DNA from: Dactylonectria macrodidyma
Taxonomy: Eukaryota > Ascomycota > Sordariomycetes > Hypocreales > Nectriaceae
Assembly: GCA_020744425.1 (NCBI GenBank)
Contig: JAGMUV010000004.1
Coordinates: forward strand, 3,224,001 to 3,288,000
Reading direction: 5' to 3'
Length of the DNA: 64,000 bases
The translations under genes were made by a program, and so were the position numbers. Positions within the stretch are counted from its first letter, which is position 1. Every line of letters starts with the position of its first letter. The notes under the pieces were generated by a model. The model was not told where the DNA came from, ran no database searches, and worked only from the letters and a program-made list of their open reading frames with translations. Positions 46,427 to 57,712 of this stretch are shown here, one piece after another.

Positions 46427-46955
46427 ACCCTCCTCAGCGTTGCTCCTATCTGTGCCAACCTGCAAGCTCTCTCAAGTACACATGTTGAGGTCGCGGAGAT
46501 TTGAATTTTAGGACTAGCATGCGCGTCTCCGAGTAATTGTGGATGTGGTGGAGAAATGGACGGAAGCTTCTTGATTTACTCTTGCTGTAGACCCTCAAGG
46601 GTCTAATGTTTCTTTGTTTTTGTGCTCGTTGGCTGGATACCCTGGAGAGAGGAGAGTCGCTATGTGCTTCAAAGTCTATACCCTGCATTTTTGTCTTATT
46701 GCACTATGCTTATACTCTATATGCTCTCCATTGTCGTTGCATCATCTACCTACAGAGAGCGAGGGCGTGCGTGATGTACATGCTGACTGTGGCTCGCGTG
46801 AGCAAATTCCTAATTGCGTGGGTGATCAGCTAATCAGCCACTTACAGTGCTCAGGGCTAAGGGGCTGGGACGTCCGGGTTGAGGGTTGTTGACTGATGTC
46901 TACAGCGACATGAAGGGTCCCTCAGGTCTGTATCCGATGGATACGTCTCAGTCGA
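46427..46955. other. Convergent 3' intergenic region
   Basis: 3' flanks of the Pro/Ala-rich gene and PTPA gene. No further feature is recognised. Confidence 0.4.
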
Positions 46956-48358
46956 CTACCTCGCCCATGGAGCTTTGGTCATGGTAATCTGCGCGCTGGT
47001 TGATTCAGGGTCCGCCGGATTCCCCTGGGCCGCTGGCCTTGCTGTAGGCGAGCCAGTACTAGGTGGAACTCGCGAATAGGGGATTCCCGGTCCAGGTGGT
47101 GCCGGCATTCTCGTCGCCTGGGCCCACGGCGCTGCGGTACCAGCACCCGAAGGCGGAGGCGGAGCCATTGCAGCAACAGTGGGTTGGTTGACCATATGAA
47201 CGCTCTGTGTCGGGGTCGCAGCATGCGGGTCCGTCTCCCAAGAGAAGAGCGAACCGAAGGGGAAGTGCTGGACGACGGGGAACTTAGACAGCACCTCGGC
47301 GTTGAACATCTTTATCATACCCTTGTTGATCTTGCCCCAGCCGTCGCGGATGCCGGAGATGTCGAATAGGATGGGGCTGTGCTCCCAAAAGGGGCCCGTT
47401 TTCACATCATTGATAAAGCCGATGGCCGAGAAGTACATGTTGGTCTGACGGTAGTCCTCGACAACAACGGCCTTGGCGACATCGCTGGGTTTGGGAGCGC
47501 CCTTCACAGAGCCTTCTGTGGGCATCGGCTCGTCATCGTTGATGGGACGAGTGAACTGTGCCGAGCCGAAGATGTAGGGCAGAAAAGCGTGGTCGTCCAG
47601 ACCCCAGACTCCGTGTGAGCCTGCAGGTTCTAATGTGTAGGTGAGGATGAGCTTTCTCACAACCCTCAGGTAGCTGTCACAGTTAGTAGTGTTGGCAACG
47701 CTTGAAACTGGGCTTTAACTAACGGTTCAATAACCTGAAGAACGATCTGTCGCTCAATTTCGCCGCCCTGGTTGCCATCCTTGAAGTATCCTAGCTTCCA
47801 AAGACATCCCAAGAAGGCCACGAAGCTGAGTTCATGTCCCGTCCCGTAGTCCAGCCGCTGCACACTGCCAAATCCGCCCAACAGGTAGCTGGAGACTTCA
47901 TCTTTGGCTGTGCCCTCACCAAGTTGCATAGTTTCATGTAAGGGCGCCTCGGCGAGGAGGTCATCTAGGCGCTCTTCAAGGAGGGCGTACCACTTCCGAA
48001 AACTCACATTGCCAAAGCGACGAGGGCCAGGATCAGGAGGAGCCTCGCTGATGAAAGTGTCTATCTTGGCAAGGACAGACTGGAGTGTTTGGATAGATGC
48101 GGGCAGGGGGACAGACGGCGGGCGTGTTGTGAGGGGAAATGTGCGGGGGAGGGGAGAGTTGGGCTGGTTGCGAGGGCACAGGGCGAGGTTGAGCTGGAGA
48201 ATGAAGGTGCCGATGTCTCGATAGGCGAGGCTGGTGAGGAAGCGTGCGACGTCGGGGCCGTCGTTGATACACTTGGTGGGCTTGGTGAAAGCGGGCGTGG
48301 CTGACGAAAGGTCGAGCACTTCAAGCGCTGAGGGCTTTGGTGGGGGTCCTGATGCCAT
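46956..48358 (-). CDS. RRD1: PP2A phosphatase activator PTPA (peptidyl-prolyl isomerase family), Rrd1-like
   Basis: Exons are 48358-47724 and 47673-46956 (50-nt intron, GTTAGT donor, GACAG acceptor), giving 450 residues; the join restores [24 protein letters not shown] hallmarks are [75 protein letters not shown] and [21 protein letters not shown] Pro/Ala-rich C-terminal extension of about 100 residues ends in [12 protein letters not shown] proteins help fold and activate the PP2A catalytic subunit. I favour the Rrd1 over the Rrd2 subgroup because of the long C-terminal tail, with moderate certainty. The ATG at 48358 was chosen over the in-frame upstream segment, which has no ATG. Confidence 0.92.
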
Positions 48359-49078
48359 GGTTGCGGGACACGGGGACGCAGACTCGGCGTTACGTTTCAA
48401 GGCTCAGCGACGAGTGAAATGTTAGGTTCAAGTATGAGGTGTCCTAGGGTTGGGCAGTTGTCATGAGGGCAGGTAGGTATAATCAGTGTGTAAGTGCCAA
48501 GTTGGGCAGCTCATGCATGGCTAAGTTGGCTTGCCCTCCAAGTGTGCAGGGTCATAGAGACAGGGGCAGGATTTAGTCAGCTGTCGCATCGCACACACTG
48601 GTGTTTTCGATGAGGCAGACAGATAAGTTACATGTGTAAAGACCCTCCGTCAAGAGAGAATCATGAGCCAGTATGTTGAACAACGAGCTACCTACCTAGT
48701 CAGTGCCAAAACCCAGTTTCAACTTTCACCAATCGTGGCTGAACAGAAAGTTTATGCTGGTGATGTCATTCTTTGTGTCCTGTTAGATCCAGCGCATACT
48801 GAAGCAGGCACTTTAGAGCAACTCATGGCCCCACCCACTTGACCCAGCGCGTCCTGACGACGCGTTCATGCACTACAACCTCCCCCCATTCATTGATTCA
48901 CGAGGCGCAAGTTACACCGTCCAGCCCGCATCGCGATACCAGCTCTGTCGCTAGGATTGGGTTGCGCTCTAGCCTCTCGGGTCTGACTTAACGGGCTTGA
49001 TTGCAAGCAAACCGCTTCTCCGCCGTACATGGGCGCACGTCTTGCCCTTGGCACCGACGCCAACCATCAACAATCAAC
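48359..49078. promoter_or_regulatory. Divergent intergenic region between PTPA and an AT-hook gene
   Basis: Head-to-head genes 720 nt apart share this region. It contains GGTAGGTA and CTACCTACCTAG motifs (near 48474 and 48690). No gene is seen inside. Confidence 0.4.
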
Positions 49079-51328
49079 ATGCCTCGTACAACTCGACGTT
49101 CGACACAACTGGCACGGTCAATTTCGAAATCGAAGCCCAAGACAACTCGATCATCCCTCAAGTCGAGACAGGACGAATCGAGTGACGAGGACGACAATGG
49201 TATCCCTGCTGTGGCAACCCCAAGACGACCAGGACGCCCACGAAAATCAGGACCGCCAGCACAACCAGCGGTGACAAAGTCAAAACGGCGCGGCACTCGA
49301 TCAAATCCAACGCAAGGAGGATTTTCGGAGCTGCCTCCTAGAAAGAGGCAGCGCCGTTTCTTGGAACTTCAGGCACATGTACCGGAGCGAAGGGGGTTTG
49401 CAAAATACTTCGAAGACGAAGATAATCACGACGCATTGGAGGGAAAACATGAAGGGGTCAATCACGACGCTAAGAAGAACGAAGTCGACGAACATAACCA
49501 CGATGCATTAGAGGACAAGAATGAAGAGGATAATAGCGATGCAGAAGAGGACAGAGACGAAGACGAAGATTTAATGACTTTGGGGGCCGACTTCTTCAAA
49601 AATATCAACCATTCCATTCTTCCAGAAGGAGACGTTCCTCAAGACAATGTCGAGGTTACGAACAATACGAAGGAACAGGTCTCGGACCAAGGGGGCGGGG
49701 ATTCAAACGACGCAGAGCAACAGCTCCTAGTAGAGCAAGCCGAAATCGAGGACACGCCAATAGAGCTAGTTTCAAGAGCGCCAGCTCCGCACATGAACCA
49801 GTCGCAGCCGAATCGACGAGGAAAGCAGAGGAAGAAAACTGCATATGGTGATGTCGAGGAACAAGCACCTCGAGTGAAATCTCCAGAACTAGGTTCGGAT
49901 AGGCCATACTCAAGAGAGTCATCTCCAAGTCAACAAGAACCGGAGGAAAGCACCACTACCGAAGATCCTCCTGGAAACGAATGGTATAGCGACGATCCCG
50001 ATGACGGTGAGGGTGAGCCTGAGCTTGGACCTGAAAAGTCCACTCTTGTGGCTATAGAAGAGTCTCTTTTTATCGAAGCACCACAGGAGGCGGATGAGCA
50101 CATCACAACCGAGGTTCGGACGCAATGTGTAGTGGCCCTCGTTTCGAAAATGGGTTACATCGGGTGGGCGGGTAACAAGAATTGGGAAGACCAATTCACC
50201 GTCCGGCAAGGACAGACCAAACCCGCCTGGTTCAAGCAGCACGATGAATTCCTCAAGCCTCAGCGATGCAAAGCCCTGTTTAGATATCTTGATCGCCTAC
50301 GAACACTTTGTCACGATATACCCAAAGCACCCGATTTCGGAGGACAATCCGAGTACCTTCGACAGCAAAGCGACGCCATCGGCAAGTCTGTCGCTCACAT
50401 CAACGCGCTGGTCTCACATATTTGCAAAAGCGTGAACGAACAGATAGCTCTACTCGCCGAACAAAAACCACACAGGGTCAAATGGGGCAAAACAGCTGTG
50501 GAAACGATACACAAAAAAATTGTCCCGATGCTTGTTCTCGTGCTCATGGAGGGGTTCTTAGCTGGAGGAGTGGTTACGATTAGCAGTGGCAAGACGTTTG
50601 TGTCTGCCAAAGGTCAGTTCACCACATCGACCTTGGATCTGCCACAGCGCATAATGGGGTGGCTTCAACGGCTGTACGAGGTGGTTATGGCCTACGCCAT
50701 AGTCGATCCTTTTCAACCCGTTAGCGACGCTAAGACCAATGTTCTGAAAACTCAGTTGGCAAAGAACCAACGTGAAAAGCTCAGAAAGAGTCTACAAGAT
50801 GTGGACGAGGTGCTTCGGCAGGCGGTGGACAAGCTTGACTATAATGCCCATGCGCCTCAACGGGCCAAGGAGGCCGCAGAAAAGAACCTAGCGTTTCGAA
50901 TTGCTCTTGAAAAGAAGCAACAGGAAGAGCGGGAAGCCCAAGACCGGCAGATGCAGCTATTTGTTGGCTCCATAAGGCGGATGCAAAAACCACAGCCTTC
51001 GGAAACTCGCTCAAGTCAGGGTGAGGTAATCTTTGTGCCCCAGGGAGAAGGTGAATTGCGGAACGATCAGGTGCATGCAGAACACCGCCCCGACACGGCT
51101 GAGGAGTACTTCGAGAAGTTCGGAGGGTGGTATAAATGGGAAGACGAGCGACTGCTCAACATGCTCCGAAAGGTTGAGAAACCTGATGTTCGGGCACTAG
51201 TGCCTCTTGTGCCTGGCAGAATGGTAGAAGAGGTTGCACAGCGGTTGACGGACCTCAGAGAGCGTATGCGGCTCAAGTATGAGCAGGCGGGGATAGTTCC
51301 GCCGCTCTGGTGCTACGAGCTCAGGTAG
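49079..51328 (+). CDS. AT-hook nuclear protein with acidic linker and conserved C-terminal half, function unknown
   Basis: One exon of 749 codons starts at ATG 49079 (MPRTTRRSTQLARSIS). An AT-hook-like core (RRPGRPRKSG) lies near residues 48-57, with other basic patches (KSKRRGTRS, RKRQRRFLE) that suggest nuclear import and DNA binding. A long acidic segment with imperfect repeats follows (NHDALEGKHEG, NHDAKKNEVDEH, NHDALEDKNEE). The second half, from about residue 330, is ordered-looking and helical (VALVSKMGYIGWAG, ALFRYLDRLRTLCHD). It includes coiled coils and a C-terminal unit KFGGWYKWEDERLLNMLRKV that resembles a Myb/SANT-like helix set. I do not recognise the family. A role in chromatin is inferred from composition only. 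Confidence 0.8.
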   Translation: MPRTTRRSTQLARSISKSKPKTTRSSLKSRQDESSDEDDNGIPAVATPRRPGRPRKSGPPAQPAVTKSKRRGTRSNPTQGGFSELPPRKRQRRFLELQAHVPERRGFAKYFEDEDNHDALEGKHEGVNHDAKKNEVDEHNHDALEDKNEEDNSDAEEDRDEDEDLMTLGADFFKNINHSILPEGDVPQDNVEVTNNTKEQVSDQGGGDSNDAEQQLLVEQAEIEDTPIELVSRAPAPHMNQSQPNRRGKQRKKTAYGDVEEQAPRVKSPELGSDRPYSRESSPSQQEPEESTTTEDPPGNEWYSDDPDDGEGEPELGPEKSTLVAIEESLFIEAPQEADEHITTEVRTQCVVALVSKMGYIGWAGNKNWEDQFTVRQGQTKPAWFKQHDEFLKPQRCKALFRYLDRLRTLCHDIPKAPDFGGQSEYLRQQSDAIGKSVAHINALVSHICKSVNEQIALLAEQKPHRVKWGKTAVETIHKKIVPMLVLVLMEGFLAGGVVTISSGKTFVSAKGQFTTSTLDLPQRIMGWLQRLYEVVMAYAIVDPFQPVSDAKTNVLKTQLAKNQREKLRKSLQDVDEVLRQAVDKLDYNAHAPQRAKEAAEKNLAFRIALEKKQQEEREAQDRQMQLFVGSIRRMQKPQPSETRSSQGEVIFVPQGEGELRNDQVHAEHRPDTAEEYFEKFGGWYKWEDERLLNMLRKVEKPDVRALVPLVPGRMVEEVAQRLTDLRERMRLKYEQAGIVPPLWCYELR

Positions 51329-53988
51329 AACAGTGGAGATGGACAAGGGCGACTATGTGATGGTTTGATGATTCTCAGCTTGATACCCAGGAAGCAAGGA
51401 TTTGATGATGAGTTATGTCAGCGTGGAGGAGTTATGAGTCTTGGGAAAGAGATGCAGGTTACCGACGGAGACGGTTTATCGTTTGTCGAGATGAGACCTT
51501 CACCGTCCTTCCTTAGGCACCTTACTTCGTAGGTATACGATGATTTTTTTCTGACACATCATGCATGTAACAGAGGCGACAATACGGATTATAACATGGG
51601 TTGAATCCTACACAACTTCGCTCGATGATCAGTCTCACCTAAGCTAAGGCAGTCGCGTAGTATCACGATGTTCGTACATGGACCTTACAACGACAGGCGT
51701 CAAGCGGAAACTAAGTGGAATTGCAATTGGTGAAACGTCAACCAGGATGTGACGGCCTAAAGTCGGGAAGCGGATAGATGGGGAATTCAGTGTGAGGCAA
51801 CCCAAGGATGAGGTATTACTATGTAGATGCATGAACGGGTGTAACGGTGGTGTCTCGTGGAGTGTGTCGCAACTGTTGTGCCAACGACGCAGTGCCACAT
51901 CATCGTCTATGTGGCGGCGGCCACGATATCATCCGGTTGCCAACAGCACCTCTTCTACAGTACTACCTTACGTACTACGTAGAGTAGGGAAGTAGTGCAT
52001 GAAGGATGCGCCGACACATGGGACGGGTCAGAAAGCGTTGGGCGCCGGGCGAGTGTTTCATCGCGTCAGTCCAAGGGACAGTATTATGCTCAAGTTGCAA
52101 TGCATGATGAGAGAGAGGGTCTCGTAGACAATGTTTATCAGCGATGTTGTAGAGCCGCATGCGCTGCATTCCAGGGACCTGTAAATATGTTGGTGCAGTA
52201 CCGTACAAAACAAGGCCCAACACCTGAGACAACTGGCACATGACAGTGGTTGAATGCCATTGAGCGACCCCATGTCATGGAATTACGGTGGTGGCGGGCC
52301 ACTGACAGCCACAAATAACCACAAGTCCGCCACACCCGAAAAAGCTCAAGCCTAAGGTACCCGGAACTATGAGTGATATGTTCCGCTACCGCCAACGGGA
52401 AGCACAAGCGTAATGAACTGGACGCCGCCCGCCCCAAAGTTGGCCAGACCGGATCAACCAACCCACAGATCCCCCCCTCCCCCCCTTTTTTTGCTTCTTT
52501 CGATATTTAGCTCGACGCGTGCCAAACGCGTCTGCAGCTTGGGCCCTATGTGCAGGCATTTTTTGTCATTTTTTTGCTTTTGAAATAGAGAAAGTTTGTC
52601 TTGACCGGTCAACAGGTGGAATGAGATGGCGGCACTGAGCACGAACCTACCAGCGGCGTATGCACAAGCAGCCATAGTAGTCATAGCCAACAGGCACTAT
52701 TCAAACGTGACGGATCACCAGCACAGGTTCCCCAGATGATATCCCCGGTTGGGCGTCGACGGGCCGTCGCTTCGGCCACTTGGGACCTTATGACAATGAC
52801 TTGAAACGGCATTCAATCAATGATGGGATAGGAAATGGGAAAAAGAGCGGTCGTGTCAGGTATCAGGCCGTCCGTCCATCCGTCCGTCATGGTGGCTCGC
52901 ATTGCATTGCATAAGGCCCGGTTCGCAAGCCGTAGCTCGTCGGTCGGTGGCCCAACAGGACATGTCCCTTTTGCTGTTCCAGCGGTTGTTTGGGGTGTCA
53001 ACGCGCCAACCTGGAACCGGTGGGCGTCCTTCAGGTGGTGGTGGCCCGACTGGCAGCACCATCCCGCGTTGCTGTCATCCCTCCATCCCTCCATCATCCC
53101 CCCAAACGGCAAAGAGCTGTCCTCCCCTGCAGCGCCAGCAGGTAGCGCGGCTCGTGGAGGGGGCTTCGCTGTCTCTTCAGGGGGGGCTTGTGATTTGTGA
53201 TAGGGCCGTTGCAGGGGGTCTAGCCGGCTGGTAGTGGGGGAATGGCCCACCACCGCCCGTTGGCGGTTGTGCGTGGTTCAATCGACAGGCCCGCAGCTCC
53301 AGTGAGTCCACCACTGAAGCCCACTAGGCCGTGCCTGAGTCCACCACTGACCGAACTGACTGGCTGTACCTGTGAGAGTCCACCACTCATTGTGAGACGC
53401 GCCTATGGCCTGTGGTCTGTGGCCTGTCGGTCCTTCGTCTCCAAGGCCACCTCCGGAGTACTAATTAATTACACCAACCTAGCTTGCCAGTTCCATACCT
53501 ACCTTGCCGTACATAGTGCTACCTTTCCTTGCTTCCCTCCCTCTTTCCTTCTCCTTCCCCTCAAACGAAGCAAGCAAGCAAGCCATTCGTCGGGTTCACA
53601 AGTCGGTCTCGCCGTTGTCTCTTGCCCTTGCTGTTGCTTGTCCCGTCGCCAGGCTCCTGTCCTCGCGCACACGAGTCCCGCGCTCCACGTTTCCCACGTT
53701 CCACGACAAAATAGGGGACAAAAAGGTGAGATTAAGCCCAATCCCGCTCCTCATCCCTGACCTAGGCATCCGAAGCCGTGCCCTGTGCTGGTCATCGTGG
53801 TTTTTGCGTCCATCGTTCGTCCGTCCGTCGTTCGACTCGTATCCGCGCGTTGTCAACATCCGATGTCGTCGTTGTAGCGCGAGCTATTAGACCCGTTTCT
53901 CGCCCGTTCACGATATTCGATCTTCGACCTTCGCTGACCCCCTCCCTACTGCAGACTATCAACTGATACCCAATCCGTCCCGTCCGCC
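51329..53988. other. 2.7 kb intergenic region
   Basis: No supported gene. It includes a pyrimidine tract near 52470-52495, three AGTCCACCACT copies (53305-53387) and the CT-rich promoter and leader of the coiled-coil gene from about 53520. Several open frames overlap here on both strands and look random. Confidence 0.45.
53305..53387. repeat. Three copies of AGTCCACCACT
   Basis: Copies start at 53305, 53338 and 53377. The first two share the longer TGAGTCCACCACTGA. The array lies about 600 nt before the coiled-coil gene start. Confidence 0.65.
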
Positions 53989-56900
53989 ATGTCCGAGACT
54001 GAGAGCTTCGACGTTGTCCAGCACGACGAGGTCCCTCCCGTCGATTCGATCGCAGAGGCCGAATCTGCTGGATCCGTTGCCTCCCCGGTCGCGGAGACTT
54101 CCACCTCCCAGGCTTCGACTCCCACCTCTCCCGAGGCTCCTACTAAGTCGAACGGCGATGCCAAGCCCGCTGTGAAGCGTGCCGGAGTCTCGACCACGGC
54201 CACTCGTCGCCCTGGTGTGGCATCATCTGCTACGGCCAAGACGACCACGAGCACTCGCGCTCCTGGTGGTTTGAGCAAGCCACCCACGCGGCCACCGGCC
54301 ACTTCCACTGTTCGCCGGCCCACGACTGCCAGTTCCATCTCGAGTCACAAGAGCCGCCCCAGCGTCAGTGCCAGCGAGGACGAGAAGAAGTCGACCACTT
54401 CAACGCGCAGGACGAGCTCCATTGTCTCGAGCCCTGGCAAAGCAGCGGCTGATAGGAGGACTCTCGCCTCATCCAGCTCGACCACTGCTACCCGACGACC
54501 CGGTACGACACCAACCACCACGACCCCCAGAACTGCAAGCTCGCGAACATCTTTGAGCGGCGCCACCACCTCGGCCACGAGGACGACTGCTACCCGCCCT
54601 GGTGTGACCTCGACCACTGCCGACGCCCGAAAGAGATTGTCTACCAGTGGAACCCCGACCTCCACCACTCGAACTGTCCCGCGAACTGCGGCTGGCTCTG
54701 CCGATGCCGCTAAGGAGGTTGAGTCATTGAAGGCCAAGCTTGCTGCTGGTGAGGCCGAGATCGAGGCCCTAAAGGCCCAGGTCAAGTCATCCGAGGAGAA
54801 GATTGCTGGCCTCGACGAGCAATTGAGCAAGGAATCTTCAGGCGCCCACGATATCGAGGAGAAGCTTCGCCACGATGGCGAGGAGGCTGTAGCCGCGCTC
54901 AAGTCCAAGCACGAGTCCGCAGTCACCGCCCTTGAGGCCCAGGTTTCCGAAGCAGCTGAGAAGCTCGAGACTGCAGAGACTGAGCTCCAGAAGCACCAAT
55001 CTGACCTCGCCGAGGCTATTAGCGCCAAGGAGGCGACTGCGGCTGAGCTCGATGCCTTGAAGGCGCAGCTTGAGACCGTCCAGGCTGAGAGTGAGGAGAA
55101 GGCCAGCTCGAGTCAGGACGCTCTCCAGAAGGCCATCGATGACCATGCATCCAAGATTGATGAGCTCAAGGCCACACTCGAGGCTGAGAAAACCTCTGCT
55201 GTTGAGGCACTTGAGGCCAGCCACAAGGAGGAGCTCGCGAAGGGACAGACTGAAAGCGCATCCCATGAAACTGCCATTGCGGATCTTAAGTCTAGTCATG
55301 AATCGACTGTTGCGGAGCTGCAGAAGAAGATTGACGAGCTTTCCGCCTCTCAGTCAGCCCTGGAATCCGCTAGCGACGAGAAGTTCAAGTCTGAGCAGGA
55401 GTCCCACACCGCCAAGATCTCTACTCTTGAGGCTGACATCACAGAGTCCAAGGTAGCACTCGAGGCTGCCGAGAAGGCTGCCGAGGCCGCTAAGGCTGAA
55501 GTCGAATCCCTGACCAGCGAGGTCAGCAAGCTTCAAGCCAGCCTGTCCGAGAAGGAGACTGAGCTGGATGAGGCCAAGCAGGAGCTTGCCGCGGCCAAGG
55601 AGGAGGTCGCCAGCCTCCAGGCCAAGGCCGAGGAGGCCGAGACCGCCCTGGCTGGCAAGGACAACGAGATTGCCAAGCTCAAGGAAGTTCACGACGAACG
55701 CGTGAAGAACCTTTCTCAGGAACACGAGACCGAGATTGAGGCTCTTCGAGGTGACGCCGTTTTTAAGAGCAAGTTTGAGGAACTGGAGGGCCAGCACACT
55801 GCGCTCCAGACCTCGTCGTCCGAGGCTAGTGAAACCCATTCCAAGGCCCTTGAGGCTGCCAAGGAGGAACACGCTACTGTCCTCGCCGCCCTCGAGGCCA
55901 AGGAAGCCGAGTACCAGAAGAATCTGGATGCCCTCCGTGCTAGCCACGCTGAGGAGCTGGAATCTTCCAAAATTATCGCCTCTGCCGACCGGGAAGCTCA
56001 AATCAACGAGCTCGATGCTCTGAAGGCAAGCCACGCCAAGCAAATCGACGTGCTGAAGGGCGATGGTGACTCTGCCCATGCCAAGGAAATTGAGGAGCTC
56101 AAGGCCGCCCATGCCGCAGTTGTGGAGGCCCTTAAGAACGAGCACGCCAACGAGACAGAGCAACTTCTTACTGGCCATGTGTCTAACCTAGCTGCGGTGA
56201 AGGAATCAGGCGAGAGTGATCTCGCAGCTGAGATTGCTAAGCTCAAGGCCGAGAGCCACGCCGAGAGAGAGGCCGACCTGACCACTCACTGTGCCGAGTT
56301 GGACGCACTCAAGAGGACACTCACAGAAGCCAAAGATGCCAGCGAAAAGGCTTTGGCAGATGAGTCGGCCAAGACGAAGGAGGAGTACGAGGCTACTCTA
56401 GCCGCCTTGAAGGCTCAGCTTGAGGAGGCTAAGGCCAATGTAGAGAAGGCCGAAGAAGCAACTCAAAAAGCCATTGATGTCGCTACTTACGAGCTTGAGG
56501 AGAAGCACAACAAAGAGGTCGAGAAGCTCATCTCCATAAACGGAGCCGCCTTGGACACGATGAAGAGCGAGGGCGCGGCCGCGAAGAAGGAGCTTCAGGA
56601 GTTGAGCGACAGCCATCACAAGGCCATGGAGGACCTCATGGCTGAGTACAGGAACAGCAATGCGTCCCTCGAGAACAAGATCGCCCAGCAAACCGCCGCT
56701 CATGCTGAGCTCGAGACCTCTCTGAAGGAAGCTAAGGAGGCTCTCGAGGCCTCGCAGCAGGAGGTAGAGGAGCTGGCTCACCAGCTTGCACAGGAGAAGA
56801 TGGAGCGTATGACTGCTCTCGCCGACCTTGATGCCGCCAAGAACGTCAAGCCCGACACCTCTGAGGCAGACGCTCTCAAAGAGCAACTCGCTGCTGCCAA

Positions 56901-57712
56901 GAAGGCCCAGGAAGGGGCGGCTGCTGCCGCCGAGACTGGACTGAAGTCGATCCAAGCTGAACTTGAGTCAGCCAAGGGCGAAGCGACTGCGGCTCATACC
57001 AAGGTCGCCAGCCTTACAGAGGACATTGAGCTGGCCCAGAAGGACCTCGAGGCTTACAAGGCTGAGGCTGCCGCGAAGCACAAGACCGCTGAGGCTGATT
57101 ATCAGGATCTCCACGACAGCATGACCACCCTAGTTGAGGAGGCCCAGACCAAGGTCAAGGACCTTGAAGCCAAGCTCTCCGAGACGGCCAGCAAGATCCA
57201 AGAGGGAGAGAAGAAGGTGGAGGAACTCGAGGCCCAGCTCAAGGTCAAGGATGCTGAGGTCGTAGAGGCTAGGGTATGTGTTTATCACTAATGTGTCTCG
57301 AGATTTATGGTTAAAGCTAACCCCTCCCAGGCCAACGCCGCGGCAGCCAAGCCCAAGGGCCTTTCGTCTAGCCGATTCGCGAACGGAGATGAGGGTGAAG
57401 ACGCGGCTGCCGACGCCGACGCAACTGCGGAAGGTGAGGAAAACGACGATCACGCCTCAAAAGCACTTGCTTTGGTGCGAGAGCCCCTTGCATGACGGCA
57501 CACTGCTGTGATTGAATTATACACTAACACGTACATGGCAGATAAGTAAGGCGCGTTTGACGGTGAAGCAAATCGATACCCTCGATAGGGATATGAGGGA
57601 TCGCAACTTGCAGTGAGTATCTCTCAGACGAAAAGGGGTATCTCGAAACTAGGCAACTAACAAGAGACACAGAGCGTTGAACTCAATCACCGATGCCAAG
57701 CAGTCGATCTAA
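53989..57712 (+). CDS. Long coiled-coil protein with Ser/Thr-rich basic N-terminus (fungal 'M protein repeat' type)
   Basis: Exons are 53989-57273, 57331-57474, 57542-57612 and 57673-57712, phase-consistent, giving 1179 residues. The first 240 residues are Ser/Thr/Pro-rich and basic, with repeated TATRRPG-type motifs (TTATRRPGVAS, TATRRPGTTP, TATRPGVTS). From EVESLKAKLAAGEAEIEALK to about residue 1090 the protein is an almost unbroken heptad-type coiled coil rich in Ala, Glu and Lys. The C-terminus after splicing reads HASKALAL then ISKARLTVKQIDTLDRD and ends NSITDAKQSI. If the intron after 57474 is retained, translation stops at 57495. The basic Ser/Thr-rich head plus long rod recalls microtubule-linked or organelle-tethering proteins, which is inference. 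Confidence 0.85.

Noticed and set aside
45731..46465. 244-codon antisense frame over the Pro/Ala-rich gene
   Set aside because: Gly/Arg/Leu-rich reverse translation of Pro/Ala codons running straight through well-formed introns of the plus-strand gene.
55354..56178. 274-codon antisense frame over the coiled-coil gene
   Set aside because: Leu/Gly-rich complement of repetitive Lys/Glu/Ala codons; the plus-strand coiled coil explains it.
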